Positions 1 through 8,655 of a DNA stretch of 56,321 bases are shown piece by piece. The stretch lies in NCBI GenBank assembly GCA_026419775.2, contig JAOPGA020001587.1, positions 1 to 56,321 on the forward strand, read 5' to 3'. The DNA comes from Acrasis kona (Eukaryota; Heterolobosea; Eutetramitea; Acrasida; Acrasidae). Position 1 is the first letter of the stretch, and each line of letters begins with the position of its first letter. The notes under the pieces are model-generated. The model worked only from the letters and a program-made list of their open reading frames with translations, did no database searches and was not told the origin of the DNA. The position numbers and the translations under genes are program-made.

Positions 1-650
1 CATCGTAGAGTATATGACATCATACTAAGTTAGTGGAAGTAACTATGCGCCGGCCCAACGGGACGGCTATGAGACCCTGTATATATGGTTTCACAATACA
101 CCACAGTAAGTATACTCCCTGAGCCGAACCGTAGTATGCTTACCGTATAAGGAGCCGAACTTATACGAAGCTAACGGGAGCCGAACCGTCTAGAAACAAT
201 TATTCATAAGTTGGGAGCCGAATTAACAATTTTATTATTATTTATAACTTTATTTAAGTGACCATACATCATTTACTATATACAAGACCATTTAGTGACA
301 AGTAATTTTTAAAAGTGGACTCGTCGCAAGAGCCAGAAAACTCAAAATTGAGTGAATGGTGGAATCATGAGTATTGGGCAGTGGATCTTTTAAATAAAAG
401 AGAACGTTTATTGTATTCAATTTTTCTGATAACCTGAAATGTAGATCCAGCAGCACAAATGTTTATATGCAATAAAACCATTGCGCATATATTTGTGCAA
501 TCTACTCGTGGCCTGTCTCAAGCATTTCTGTCTGCCTCTCCTCAACTTCTGTTTCACGTCATCAATTTAAAAATTGAGAAAGCCCTGCGGGAATATGCTT
601 GCTTGTTATTCTTTTAAACTCCATTGAGCATAATGCATTCCTCTGACCAT
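1..650. other. Intergenic DNA, no gene seen
   Basis: AT-rich DNA without a convincing coding frame. Apart from the GAGCCGAAC repeat cluster at 121-222 nothing recognisable is present. Confidence 0.5.
121..160 (+). repeat. Left arm of an imperfect inverted repeat
   Basis: A 40-bp segment begins and ends with the decamer-like motif GGAGCCGAAC. It matches the reverse complement of 2987-3024, with about three mismatches and a 2-nt gap. Two further copies of GAGCCGAA follow near 177-186 and 214-222. The spacing of about 2.9 kb could mark the ends of a mobile element, but no transposase is seen between the arms. Confidence 0.7.
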
Positions 651-822
651 CCAGGTTTTAAGGGCCGTGATGCTCAAATGCCTTGTTTACTGTGCAGTAT
701 TTATTAGCAGGAGTAGGCATGCCACAGTGTTTTTGTATGGGTGTTGAAGAGCGTTTGTATGTTGGTTCATTTTTGTATAAAACAGGGTTTAGCCTGAAAC
801 GTTTGTATGTTGGTTCATGTAA

Positions 823-1430
823 TCATTGCAGAAGAAAAGCGCTTAATACCAAAATCTTCCAGAGCTTGACTGCGGATTGTTGAAGAGCACAATGTGTTTG
901 GTTCAAATCCGTCACTTTGGATCCATCATATTTAGTGCTTGATGATAGAGCGGTTGTGTACTCAATTTCAAAGTCCATTTTCCTCGTGTATTTTAGCCTG
1001 TGTTCCACGTGGTTAATGGGTTTACATTTAGCGGAACATCAAGGTTGTATGTGTTGGAATAAATTAAGTCAAGATCTTCTCGGCTTAACAGCTTTCGGTT
1101 GGGATCTACCTTAAATGGTACTCTTGGTGTGTCAGTTGCAGTGATTTCGATATCATCAAACTCAAAAAAATCGGTAATGAATGTAGTGATATCTGTACAA
1201 TCAAAATAATCGATCTTTCATCATCCAAATACCATTTTTCCATGATTTTATCTGCTTTTGTTGAGAGTTCATGAATTCTATCATATGTAATAGAATCAAA
1301 TCTCTTACTTGAAGGAGAAAGAGTTTGGTACTGATTGAAACTGGTTTTGCGACAGGCCCATATCGTAAGAATTTTAAATGGATTGTATTTGATTCTCCAT
1401 CCAATGCTTCCATTAGCATGATCCTCAGAA
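823..1430 (-). pseudogene. Decayed coding remnant, family unknown
   Basis: On the minus strand several adjoining open stretches in different frames read like protein. One at about 1419-1201 contains LRYGPVAKPVS. One at about 1215-1015 contains DFFEFDDIEITATD followed by a proline-rich tail. One at about 980-830 contains MDFEIEYTTALSSS. They cannot be joined by the 35-49 nt introns typical of this window, and single stops and frame changes separate them. This looks like a degraded gene or the edge of a dead mobile element. No family is recognised. Confidence 0.3.
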
Positions 1431-1782
1431 CTCTACTAGTAATACAATCCTTTGGTGTTGCTGGCTTTTTTTAGTCATATTAAAGGATCTTCTATGGTGA
1501 TTCATTAATTTTCTCGTTAATGCTGAGCATATTGCACATGTAATAGACGAATGACTCGTGTTTTCTTGTAAAGATAGATTGTAAAGATGCATTTTATTCT
1601 AAAATCGAGTTGCTCAAAGTTCTCATATTATTGCTTCCTTACAGACACAACGCACCTACGTCTATCAATTAAACACGGTTAGTGCAGTACAGCAATATTA
1701 GATCCAGCATAAATCAAGATCAACATGACTGACAGACGCAAAGAGTTATCGAGGACGAAAAAGAAAAGATAGAAGACAAACA

Positions 1783-1983
1783 ATGGATGAAAACATGTTG
1801 AAGCAAAAAGTCGACATAAATAAGCTTACAAAAGCGTCTATCGAGCTTACAGATATCTTTGAGTTATCTCAATCTGACCAAGATGAGTCTGAAGACCATG
1901 CTACAACTAGCAACAGTGACAGTGAGCCAGGAAGAAAAGGAAGACACTCAAAAAAAGGCATTACGAATCGCAAAGAGATATAA
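1783..1983 (+). CDS. Possible small hydrophilic protein (66 aa)
   Basis: A short frame opens with a clear ATG and encodes a charged polypeptide. It has an acidic Ser/Asp/Glu middle (SQSDQDESEDH) and a basic tail (GRKGRHSKKG). No signal peptide, membrane segment or known domain is visible. A 15-codon frame with its own ATG lies just upstream (near 1724). Composition is compatible with a real disordered protein but also with chance, so this is a weak call. Confidence 0.25.
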   Translation: MDENMLKQKVDINKLTKASIELTDIFELSQSDQDESEDHATTSNSDSEPGRKGRHSKKGITNRKEI

Positions 1984-2101
1984 AAAAAACCAAGAAGAGA
2001 AGAACCAAATAAAGTTGTTTTTTAATTGTTTGTTAGTTTGTATGAAATTGACAACCTACCTGCTAAAAACCATATATATACTAGGGATTTCTCTGCATGG
2101 G

Positions 2102-2192
2102 ATGCTACATTATTAGCGGAGGGGGAGAGTGGGAGGAGGGTGCTACGCCACTAGCAGAGGGGGAGGGGGGTGCTACGCCACTAGCAGAGGTG
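2102..2192. repeat. G-rich tandem repeat, about 30-bp unit
   Basis: Two and a half imperfect copies of a unit containing TGCTACGCCACTAGCAGAGG are joined by runs of G and GGGGGAGG. The first copy is diverged (TGCTACATTATTAGCGGAGG). The strong G-strand bias stands out against AT-rich surroundings. Confidence 0.7.
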
Positions 2193-2389
2193 CAATCGTC
2201 GGTGTCAAATTTGGGGGGCACCTGCCATTTTATGTTTTGGTGAGTCCCTAGTAGAACACTCATGTGTTTATCATTAAATCTCTCGTGTATATGTTCATCA
2301 GAATGGTATCTGCTAGGAGGCATTTGTGTTTGTGTGTAATTAGTACTCGTAAAATAGTTCTCTTTCTTTTTAGATAAGGAAATAATCAA

Positions 2390-2943
2390 CCGTAGATCTT
2401 TTCAACTGTAGTTTTTAATGAATTACTATTTTAAGGTAAATTATGATATTAATTGACCATATCGTAAAAGCATTTTATTAATGTACAAATTTTAAAGTGG
2501 TCCATAACTGAATTTGTTAAATGAAATCACACAACTAGTATATCAAATCAAAATGTTAAGTTTTTTCAATAAAATTATATTTTATTTTATTTTATTTTAT
2601 ACATTTGGCCTTTCTAGGCTTTTTGAGTGGCCGGCCGCGCTCGAAGCGACTTAAGCCAGTTCACTAATAAAATTATATAATTAATTCACTGTAAAATGTT
2701 CTTCAGTCTTGATTGATGATTCACCAATTCATCCTAATTACTCTAATTTTGCTTGAAATGATTTCGGTTTATTTTCTTGTATCAATTGTCTAAATTCTTT
2801 TTTCTGTGTAATGTTCCTTAACATTCAATGGTCGATGTTATAGATATAATGGTCGATTACGATCATTTATAATATCGAAGTTATATAAAAAATGCCGGAA
2901 ACCTATTTATGTTATATTAATTGTAACGGTTAGTATATTAGTT
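2390..2943. other. AT-rich intergenic DNA with a TTTTA microsatellite
   Basis: No coding frame is supported. A (TTTTA)n run of about five units lies at 2580-2603. The sequence around 2628-2650 is a short GC-rich island (GGCCGGCCGCGC) of unknown meaning. Confidence 0.5.
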
Positions 2944-2986
2944 ATGTTTTATAAGGTTATAGTAAATGTAAAATATGATGATGTTG

Positions 2987-3024
2987 GTTCGGCTCCTTAT
3001 ATGGTAACCATACTGGTTCGGCTC
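2987..3024 (-). repeat. Right arm of the imperfect inverted repeat
   Basis: This segment is the reverse complement of 121-160 and carries two GTTCGGCTCC motifs about 28 bp apart. It lies just upstream of the MYND gene, inside an open frame that extends that gene upstream. This is one reason to prefer the later start codon at 3103. Confidence 0.7.
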
Positions 3025-3102
3025 CCAGTAGCTGTAAAAGTAGACTTACTTGTGTGGTCACATGATAGTGTACCGTTGGTAGTGTTCATCTTAGTCTACA
3101 TC

Positions 3103-4644
3103 ATGGATGGTCAACTTACTCCATTGCCTTACAAAATCAAAGACATGAATTTAACAGAGAATGAGATGCTTGCGGCGATTGAGAAAAGTAAGAATATGTT
3201 GTCCCAAATCAAGCCCGAAAACATGAATATATCCTTAGGATCAATGCCAGACGATTTAAACAATAACGAAAGCCTTCAATTAAACATTAAAGAATACCCT
3301 GTAAAACAATGCTATTGGCTTACGTTCGGAACAAAAACAAGGATGTGGAATCCCGTAGAAAGCGAAGAGATGCTAAAGACCATGAAACAATCCGTTCACA
3401 AGTATTGCCGACATCCACACTTTACGCTTATAAGCGAGAAAGCAGGAAGGGAGGGATTTACGACTGCACCGCCATCTGCTCAAACTGGATATGCTTATGC
3501 GTTCGCTCAACTAGTACGGCTGCAAATCATGTCACAAAAACACAGACCGAAAATATTAAGAATTAGTTTGAACAGAATAGCATACCCTTGGCACGATGTA
3601 CAATTCACATTTGAAGTTTTGAAAACATTTTTAAAAACACATTACCGAATTGAATTAGAGTTGTTACTCTTCTCTGAAATCCCACAAGTTGTCAAAGAGG
3701 CATACGAAAAGAGAACAAGAGAACATTTTCCAAAATCTTTAACGGATAGCATACAGATTAGTAGAAACTCTTATGATAAGGGCATCACTAATACCTATCC
3801 AAACTTGTCCATGGACTTTGTAATAAAATTATATGAATCTTGTAAATTATATGCAGAGGCGAGACCTTGGTATCGTATGCCTCCACATAGAAATCCTCTT
3901 TTTTTGAGCTGTAGTCATCCTGATATTGGAAAGATGTCCACTGTGCTGTGTATTAGTGGTAATTCTGATTATAATGCACGCGGAATGTTCTTGTTTGATT
4001 CCGGAGTGGAATATGAACATTATATCACTAATGTGCTAGAATTGAAAAAACTCAGAAGCATGTCTGTTGGAGATGTTTATTCGATGAGTTTTGAAGATTT
4101 AGAGCAATTGGAGGAATACGACCTCCCTCTTGCTAAACAAGTTGATATGGCAACCTATCCAACTTTTAGAGACTATGATACCAAAATGTTTCTGGGAGAT
4201 GATATACAAACACCCTTGTGTAGCATAAATGACCTCCGTCTCTTTGAAATTGCTTGTCGTGCTGTCTCAAAGTTTGTTGATATGAATTACGGTCCAAATG
4301 GTGAAGATCTTTATAAACCACCAAGACTCGAGTTTGAACCCATGGTAATGGACGATGATTACTTTAAAGGGATTGTCGTCGACATTGCATATGTGGAGAC
4401 GTCTGTTCCATTCCATGTTCTAAGAGATTCTGCAAAAAAGGAACAATTCGGGACAGTGTTTGCAAATCTTGATGTGGAAGGGAGCAGGTTGGAGTGCATC
4501 ATGTGCCACAAACCAAAGTCGATGGTCGGGAAAATGTTCAAGTGTTCAGGATGCAAGAAAGTGTACTATTGTAGTAAAGAATGCCAACTGATACACTGGA
4601 AAGAAAATCACAAAAAGTTCTGTAAGAAAATGTCATTAAAATAA
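3103..4644 (+). CDS. MYND zinc-finger protein
   Basis: An intron-less frame of 513 codons ends in a canonical MYND finger (about residues 470-508). The spacing is Cys-x2-Cys, then Cys-x2-Cys, then YCSKECQ, HW, H and C, built around CIMCHKPKSM and CSGCKKVYYCSKECQ. MYND fingers bind proline-rich peptides in partner proteins. The first 460 residues have no domain I can name and lack SET-domain signature motifs. An in-frame ATG at 2944 is possible. I prefer 3103 because the upstream stretch overlaps the inverted-repeat arm and reads as unlikely protein. The stop is followed by AATAAA and the next gene is convergent, 109 bp away. Confidence 0.85.
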   Translation: MDGQLTPLPYKIKDMNLTENEMLAAIEKSKNMLSQIKPENMNISLGSMPDDLNNNESLQLNIKEYPVKQCYWLTFGTKTRMWNPVESEEMLKTMKQSVHKYCRHPHFTLISEKAGREGFTTAPPSAQTGYAYAFAQLVRLQIMSQKHRPKILRISLNRIAYPWHDVQFTFEVLKTFLKTHYRIELELLLFSEIPQVVKEAYEKRTREHFPKSLTDSIQISRNSYDKGITNTYPNLSMDFVIKLYESCKLYAEARPWYRMPPHRNPLFLSCSHPDIGKMSTVLCISGNSDYNARGMFLFDSGVEYEHYITNVLELKKLRSMSVGDVYSMSFEDLEQLEEYDLPLAKQVDMATYPTFRDYDTKMFLGDDIQTPLCSINDLRLFEIACRAVSKFVDMNYGPNGEDLYKPPRLEFEPMVMDDDYFKGIVVDIAYVETSVPFHVLRDSAKKEQFGTVFANLDVEGSRLECIMCHKPKSMVGKMFKCSGCKKVYYCSKECQLIHWKENHKKFCKKMSLK

Positions 4645-4753
4645 TTTCTTCACAATAAAAAAGAGAATTACAGTTTTGTAAGTTAGATTTTATTGAATGA
4701 ATGCTTACTCCTCATCAATTTTTCATACATCATAGTACATTATAAAAATACAT

Positions 4754-5353
4754 TTAGTTGTTACCCATATTGAACAGTTGGTCCTGAGCATTTTGTCCGT
4801 CGCAAATGTCCACAAGAACAGCGAACAAATCATGACTGTCGTATATCGGCGACCGCGCAGCTCTAATCTTCTTTTTATCTGGGCAAATGTTAATCCCATC
4901 AACAGGGCTCAATCTTGGGGACAAAAATGTTAAGCTTGGGCTTAAACAGAATTCAGCATCAATGTTAGGTGATAATGAACTAAGAAGCATTGATTTATAA
5001 TCTCTCTTTAAGAGAGGAATGGGTTTTGGCTTCAATGCATTTTGAGCCCCTGCTTTGTTTGGTGATGTGTTTTCGATAACAATACTGCAGTGGGCAAGGG
5101 GTGAGTTTTTCAAAGAAGCAACAACTTCAGAATTTGAATCAGTGTTATATACTTGTAAATTCGCGATTGTACTGGTGAGGTCATGCATGGGGGCAAGTGG
5201 TGGATTTGGTGCCGCCTTTCGACTGCTTTCGGCACTTCCAGACGCTTGGGGCGTTATGCAAGGCGTCTTCATCATAAAAGACAACAACTGCATCATGTCA
5301 TCTGTGTATGTACCAGTCGCCACTTGTTTCTGTTCCGTGTTCTGAATATTCAT
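4754..5353 (-). CDS. Ser/Pro-rich uncharacterised protein (199 aa)
   Basis: A single open frame with a genuine ATG encodes a low-complexity, probably disordered protein. Several SP sites cluster near residues 125-170 (for example LSPSLTFLSPRLSPVDG), which resemble targets of proline-directed kinases. No signal peptide, membrane helix or catalytic motif is visible. It is convergent with the MYND gene. I do not recognise a family. It could be a regulatory scaffold, but that is only inference from composition. Confidence 0.5.
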   Translation of the reverse strand: MNIQNTEQKQVATGTYTDDMMQLLSFMMKTPCITPQASGSAESSRKAAPNPPLAPMHDLTSTIANLQVYNTDSNSEVVASLKNSPLAHCSIVIENTSPNKAGAQNALKPKPIPLLKRDYKSMLLSSLSPNIDAEFCLSPSLTFLSPRLSPVDGINICPDKKKIRAARSPIYDSHDLFAVLVDICDGQNAQDQLFNMGNN

Positions 5354-5866
5354 GGCTGTGGAAAGACTAGTGAGACGGTTTGTAGTTGCGTTTGAATATG
5401 AGTTGCTGTTAATAAATAACCGAATTTGTTACAAAAGGATCTAGATAAGTTTAGATCATATGCACATTTATGGATAATAAGTTAAAAATAAATGTTATCT
5501 TTGATTAAGATTCGGACGTGTGAGGACTGTTATCAAGGGTCAGACTAAACTTCCTAAGGATTGTGGGACAATACCTTAACAGTCAGGATCATACGCATAA
5601 GTATCATCTTTAAACTATTTAGAGATTTTCAGCTCATCAACAAACAATAACGAACGAGTGATTCTTTTTAGATAACAAGTACAAGCATCACCAAACCGAA
5701 TGATCAAAGAATTTTAGCAGACGACATTTCATCATTACACTTTTATAATACTTTAATAAATGTAAATACAAAATAAATTTTAAACATTTTGGGTTAACTT
5801 TATTCAAATGTTGTGTCTGTGAATGAGCTTGAAATTGCGTTCACTTCCAATGCTTATACTTGCTTT
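5354..5866. other. Intergenic DNA
   Basis: About 510 bp of AT-rich sequence between two minus-strand genes. It presumably holds the promoter of the upstream Ser/Pro-rich gene and the 3' region of the LRR gene. No repeat or RNA gene seen. Confidence 0.5.
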
Positions 5867-7393
5867 TTATCCTGAACATTTCGTGTGTTTGTATTGTTGT
5901 TTTATTCCAGTACCAACTGCGTTTAGATGATGTATTCCTTTGAGGTGTGAAAGTGCAGCGTCAGTTATTCGTTGACAGTAACTGATGTCTAAGGTACGTA
6001 TGCCTGCAAGGTGAACTATAGCAGCGTCGGTTATTTGTGGATTATAACACATTTCCAGAGCACTAATACCTGAAAGGTGAACAAATCCACCATCTGTAAT
6101 TGAAGGCACAAATGTCATGTCTAATGTGTGTATGCCCTTAAGGTGAGTCAATGCTTCGTCGGTAACTTCTGCACACGCTCTCATCCGCAATGTATGTATG
6201 CCTTTGAGGTGAGGGAACGCTGCATCCGTAATATGTTTGCAATTGCTAATGTCAAGTGTATGTATGCCTCTAAGGTGAACGAAAGACTCATCAGTGGTCT
6301 TCTCACATTCTGATATATTTAGGGTATGTACTCCTGTAATGTAAGAAAATGTTTTACCAGTAATATGTCTACAATTCTCTAAAAATAAAGTATGTATACC
6401 TTTGAGGTGGGTCAATGCTGCATCCGTAATTTGCCAACAACGATTCGCCCGCAATGTATGTATGCCTTTGAGGTGAGGAAATGCTGCGTCCGTAACCTGT
6501 AGACAATTGCTAATGTTAAGTGTGTGTATGCCTCTAATGTGTACAAATCCATCATCGGTAATCTTATGATTATAGCTTATGTCTAGGGTGTGTATACCCT
6601 CAAGGTAAGTCAATGCTACATCCGTAATTTGCCAACTACGATTAGCCTGCAATGTATGTATGCCTTTGAGGTGAGGAAATGCTGCGTCCGTAACCTGTGG
6701 ACAATCGTTAATATTAAGTGTGTGTATGCCTCTAATGTGTACAAATCCATCATCGGTAATTGATCGATTACCGCTAATGTCTAGGGTGTGTATGCCAGGA
6801 AGGTATGCAAGCGCAGCATTAGTTATGCCAAGACATTCTGACGCAATAAGGGTATGTATTCCTGATATCCGAGAGATTGCTGCATCCGTAATGCCTTCAC
6901 ATTGATTCATGTACAATGTGTGTATGCCCTCAAGGTGGTCAAACGCAGCATTGGTGAGTTGCCTACAGCGACTTATGTTTAAAATGGTTATACCCTTAAG
7001 ATGAACAAACACATCGTCGGTAATAAGAGGGCAGGAGCTTATATTGAGAGTATGTATTCCCTGTAGATAAGCAAAAGTCGAGCCAGTTAGTTGAGTATTT
7101 CCTAGATGCAAAGAATGCACCCCCTTGAGATGAACAAGTGATTCGTCAGTAATTTCACTACAAGAAAGCATGTTTAAATATTGAATGCCTTGTAAGTTTC
7201 CTTCTTTTATATCCAAGTCTGTTGCAGTCCTCTTCACCTGATATTTTTTGTACTTTGTTACTCTCAAATCTCGACTGTGTTTGTAAATTTCTGAGCAGGT
7301 CTTACTAAATGACAACCAACTTTCCATACTCATGAACGACACTGCGTGCAGAACCACATCAGTGCAACTTAGAAACTCTTGTCCACTCGTCAT
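5867..7393 (-). CDS. F-box/leucine-rich-repeat protein
   Basis: A single-exon gene of 508 residues starting at ATG 7393. The first 45 residues resemble an F-box (VVLHAVSFMSMESWLSFSKTCSEIY spans this motif only in part here). The rest is about 20 leucine-rich repeats with a strict 22-residue period (66 bp). The consensus is GIHTLxISxCxxITDAAFxHLK, the cysteine-containing type found in substrate-binding arms of SCF ubiquitin ligases. By family it would recruit substrates for ubiquitination through Skp1/Cullin. A three-repeat block (198 bp) is duplicated almost exactly, one copy beginning near 6461 and the other near 6659. No signal peptide is present. The repeat wording GIHTL/ITDAAF recalls expanded LRR families of amoebae and of large DNA viruses of protists; this is memory, not a search. 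Confidence 0.85.
   Translation of the reverse strand: MTSGQEFLSCTDVVLHAVSFMSMESWLSFSKTCSEIYKHSRDLRVTKYKKYQVKRTATDLDIKEGNLQGIQYLNMLSCSEITDESLVHLKGVHSLHLGNTQLTGSTFAYLQGIHTLNISSCPLITDDVFVHLKGITILNISRCRQLTNAAFDHLEGIHTLYMNQCEGITDAAISRISGIHTLIASECLGITNAALAYLPGIHTLDISGNRSITDDGFVHIRGIHTLNINDCPQVTDAAFPHLKGIHTLQANRSWQITDVALTYLEGIHTLDISYNHKITDDGFVHIRGIHTLNISNCLQVTDAAFPHLKGIHTLRANRCWQITDAALTHLKGIHTLFLENCRHITGKTFSYITGVHTLNISECEKTTDESFVHLRGIHTLDISNCKHITDAAFPHLKGIHTLRMRACAEVTDEALTHLKGIHTLDMTFVPSITDGGFVHLSGISALEMCYNPQITDAAIVHLAGIRTLDISYCQRITDAALSHLKGIHHLNAVGTGIKQQYKHTKCSG
6461..6856 (-). repeat. 198-bp duplicated block inside the LRR gene
   Basis: Two adjacent 198-bp segments, each three LRR units, are nearly identical in DNA as well as protein. 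Identical runs such as TGCCTTTGAGGTGAGGAAAT recur exactly 198 bp apart. This points to a recent in-frame tandem duplication. Confidence 0.75.
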
Positions 7394-7751
7394 CAACGTC
7401 CGAACGAAAGTACGATTTTGTTGTAAAGTTTACAAAAGTAGGTTTGTGACACAATACCAGTATATCACATTTGATTAATCTAAAAGATATACATACTCAT
7501 GACACGTGCAATTGCTATCAAATAAATGATGAAATTTTTGATAAGAAATTATTCTTTAAATTTAATGCAATCTCGACAGAAGCAGAATTGAAATAAAAAA
7601 AGACAATTATTAGAAGTACTGCCCTCCTTGGTTGCATGTACAGAATAAGAAAATGTCCACAAATTTATACATTCGCTATCGTTATTTATTTTGTATCATG
7701 ATTAATATATTACAGCTGGAGTCACAACCAGGTGTTTATGTACATTAACAG
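7394..7751. other. Intergenic DNA
   Basis: About 360 bp between the LRR gene start and the end of the next minus-strand gene. AT-rich, no feature seen. Confidence 0.5.
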
Positions 7752-8588
7752 CTATTCATCATCATACGACTCATCTAGAGGTATCTCATCCTCATATTCA
7801 TTAGCAAACCTGTTCAATGTTTCAAACCTCATTTTCGAGGTGAGACCAAGGGTATACACCGTCTTCTGGTTGCTAGCCTCTAGCTGCCGCTGCCTTTCGG
7901 CTTCTCGTGATTCTTTTTTTGCCTGTCTTATGGTTTCTAAGTTGTTGTCGTGTCTTTTTTTAGGATTAATATACTTCTCCAATTTTGCTTTCCTCTTGAT
8001 AACATGTGGTGTTGTATTTTGATACATGTACTCGGTGCTTTGATTCCATTGAGGCTTTCCCGCCAACATCTGCGTAGTTTTCATTTCCTTTTCAATGATC
8101 AATTGTTTATGAGGGTCAATGTTTTTATCAATTATCGTCCTACGCATGTCATCGTCGCTTAAAAAAACAGTTTGATCGATTTGATATTTACTTCTGGTCG
8201 GAACATAGTGTACATTTTTATAAACCTGAGGCACTTCTGCAGCTCTATAATCGTACTCCAATTTCTCGCTTTGAAACGATGATAGCTGCCTCAGTTTATT
8301 CCTGCTCTCTTTGGAGAAGGGTCTTGTGTAAGTGCTTGTGTTCCAATCCTCCTTCTTTCCCACCTTTTTGATATCCTTAAAATCCATCACAGCATTCCGT
8401 GACTCTTTCGCCTATGAACGTTATACATTTCCAATCACCATTCGGCATACGTTTGGCATTGTTTCATAATTATTGAACACATTGTTCTTCAAGTCATAAT
8501 CGACAATTTTTGAATGCACAGAACCAGGATGTCCATGATACTTTGAAGTCCTCTTCTTACCAACATCCAACATGGTAGTAGACAACAT
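7752..8588 (-). CDS. Uncharacterised basic protein, two exons (265 aa)
   Basis: Exon 1 is 8588-8451 and exon 2 is 8411-7752, separated by a 39-nt GT-AG intron (GTATGC...TTCATAG). The intron length is a multiple of three but carries in-frame stops, so it must be removed. The joined protein starts MLSTTMLDVGKKRT, has a charged central region with a basic helical stretch near residues 190-220 (RQAKKESREAERQRQ) and ends in an acidic tail (DEIPLDESYDDE). No signal peptide or membrane segment. No family is recognised. Its ATG lies only 67 bp beyond the stop codon of the glucan synthase gene on the same strand. Confidence 0.65.
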
Positions 8589-8655
8589 CTCAAAATATTT
8601 ACAATGGATATTTCTTACAACTACAACAAAAAACAAGTTGACTAGAAAAACAATT

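Noticed and set aside
2944-3102. Upstream extension of the MYND protein from ATG 2944
   Set aside because: It runs through the inverted-repeat arm and reads as implausible hydrophobic sequence. The later ATG at 3103 gives a normal start.
8412-8426. A 15-nt intron, which would suggest a Stentor-like genome
   Set aside because: An upstream donor gives a 39-nt intron in the same phase, matching the rest of the window.
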